The translations under genes and the position numbers were made by a program. A stretch of DNA of 64,000 nucleotides from Planctomycetaceae bacterium (GTDB taxonomy: Bacteria > Planctomycetota > Planctomycetia > Planctomycetales > Planctomycetaceae): contig JAWKTX010000002.1 of the NCBI GenBank assembly GCA_041398825.1, forward strand, positions 592,406 to 656,405. Direction: 5' to 3'. A model generated the notes under the pieces. The model searched no databases. It saw nothing but the letters and a program-made list of their open reading frames with translations, and was not told the origin of the DNA. Of this stretch, positions 63,940 through 64,000 are shown in pieces. Numbering within the stretch: the stretch's first letter is position 1; the number at the start of each line of letters is the position of its first letter.

Positions 63940-64000
63940 GCATAACGCCGACGGTCACGGGATTGTGCCGGACGGTTTTGATTTGAAAATTGCGTGTGAT
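63940..64000 (-). other. attC-like recombination site E, truncated by the window edge
   Basis: On the plus strand GCATAAC (63940-63946) opens the left arm AACGCCGACGGTCACGGGA, identical to that of site C, followed by GTGCCGGACGG and TTTGATTTGAAAATT. The other arm lies beyond the window. Box GTTATGC (minus strand) starts the CHAT-like cassette. Confidence 0.72.

Noticed and set aside
1..64000. tRNA, rRNA or CRISPR array
   Set aside because: Looked for while reading; no cloverleaf, rRNA motif or regularly spaced repeat-spacer unit was recognised, though a covariance search was not possible.

Overview
The window reads as planctomycete chromosome. It carries paralogous DUF1549/DUF1553 proteins and one DUF1501 protein, a DUF1559 prepilin-like protein beside a small carboxypeptidase-regulatory-like lipoprotein, Hanks-type kinases and a kinase-like protein with unusual C-terminal modules, a PEP-CTERM-type exported metalloprotease, and many secreted proteins of unknown function. 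Codon use is moderately GC-rich and genes are loosely packed, with short operons on both strands. This taxonomic placement is inferred from gene families only.

Layout. 1-8.3 kb: HEAT-like protein, PilZ-like protein, archaeal-type phosphoglycerate mutase (apgM), an ABC permease, a DUF1549/DUF1553 protein, a prenyltransferase-fold protein and a secreted protein. 8.4-13.6 kb: an SbcC/YhaN-like ATPase overlapped by an SbcD/YhaO-like partner whose phosphoesterase metal ligands look lost. 14.6-17.9 kb: exported metzincin-like protease and a TMTC-like membrane TPR protein. 18.3-28.7 kb, minus strand: large lipoprotein, Ser/Thr kinase with PAS domain, TPR protein, membrane pseudokinase and FHA protein, i.e. 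a phospho-signalling neighbourhood. 29-38 kb: coiled-coil protein, HDOD-GGDEF protein, TPR-like membrane protein with a 10-copy repeat tail coupled to rluD, FAH-family enzyme, panB, a UPF0173 hydrolase and a DUF1499 protein. 38.2-40.2 kb: a fusion of two penicillin-binding-type serine hydrolases around a peptidoglycan-binding domain. 40.4-46.2 kb: pstSCAB-phoU-phoB phosphate-starvation locus with candidate Pho boxes. 46.8-55.7 kb: xseA, a lipoprotein/DUF1559 pair, a nitrilase-family enzyme and the coupled DUF1549-DUF1501 pair.

55.8-64 kb is different: small minus-strand genes, short dispersed hairpin elements, a 645-bp duplicated segment and, from about 59.58 kb to the right edge, a series of 60-92 bp imperfect palindromes of the attC type. 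Each palindrome has RYYYAAC/GTTRRRY-like ends, complementary arms and an unpaired centre. For six consecutive cassettes the 7-bp box that starts the cassette is the exact reverse complement of the 7-bp box that follows its gene, which is what integron cassette recombination predicts. I interpret this as a chromosomal integron cassette array (or a cluster of attC sites without integrase), read on the minus strand and continuing beyond the window. Cassettes encode two secreted proteins, three zinc-ribbon proteins and a small CHAT/caspase-like protein. No integrase is visible here.

No tRNA, rRNA or CRISPR array was recognised.
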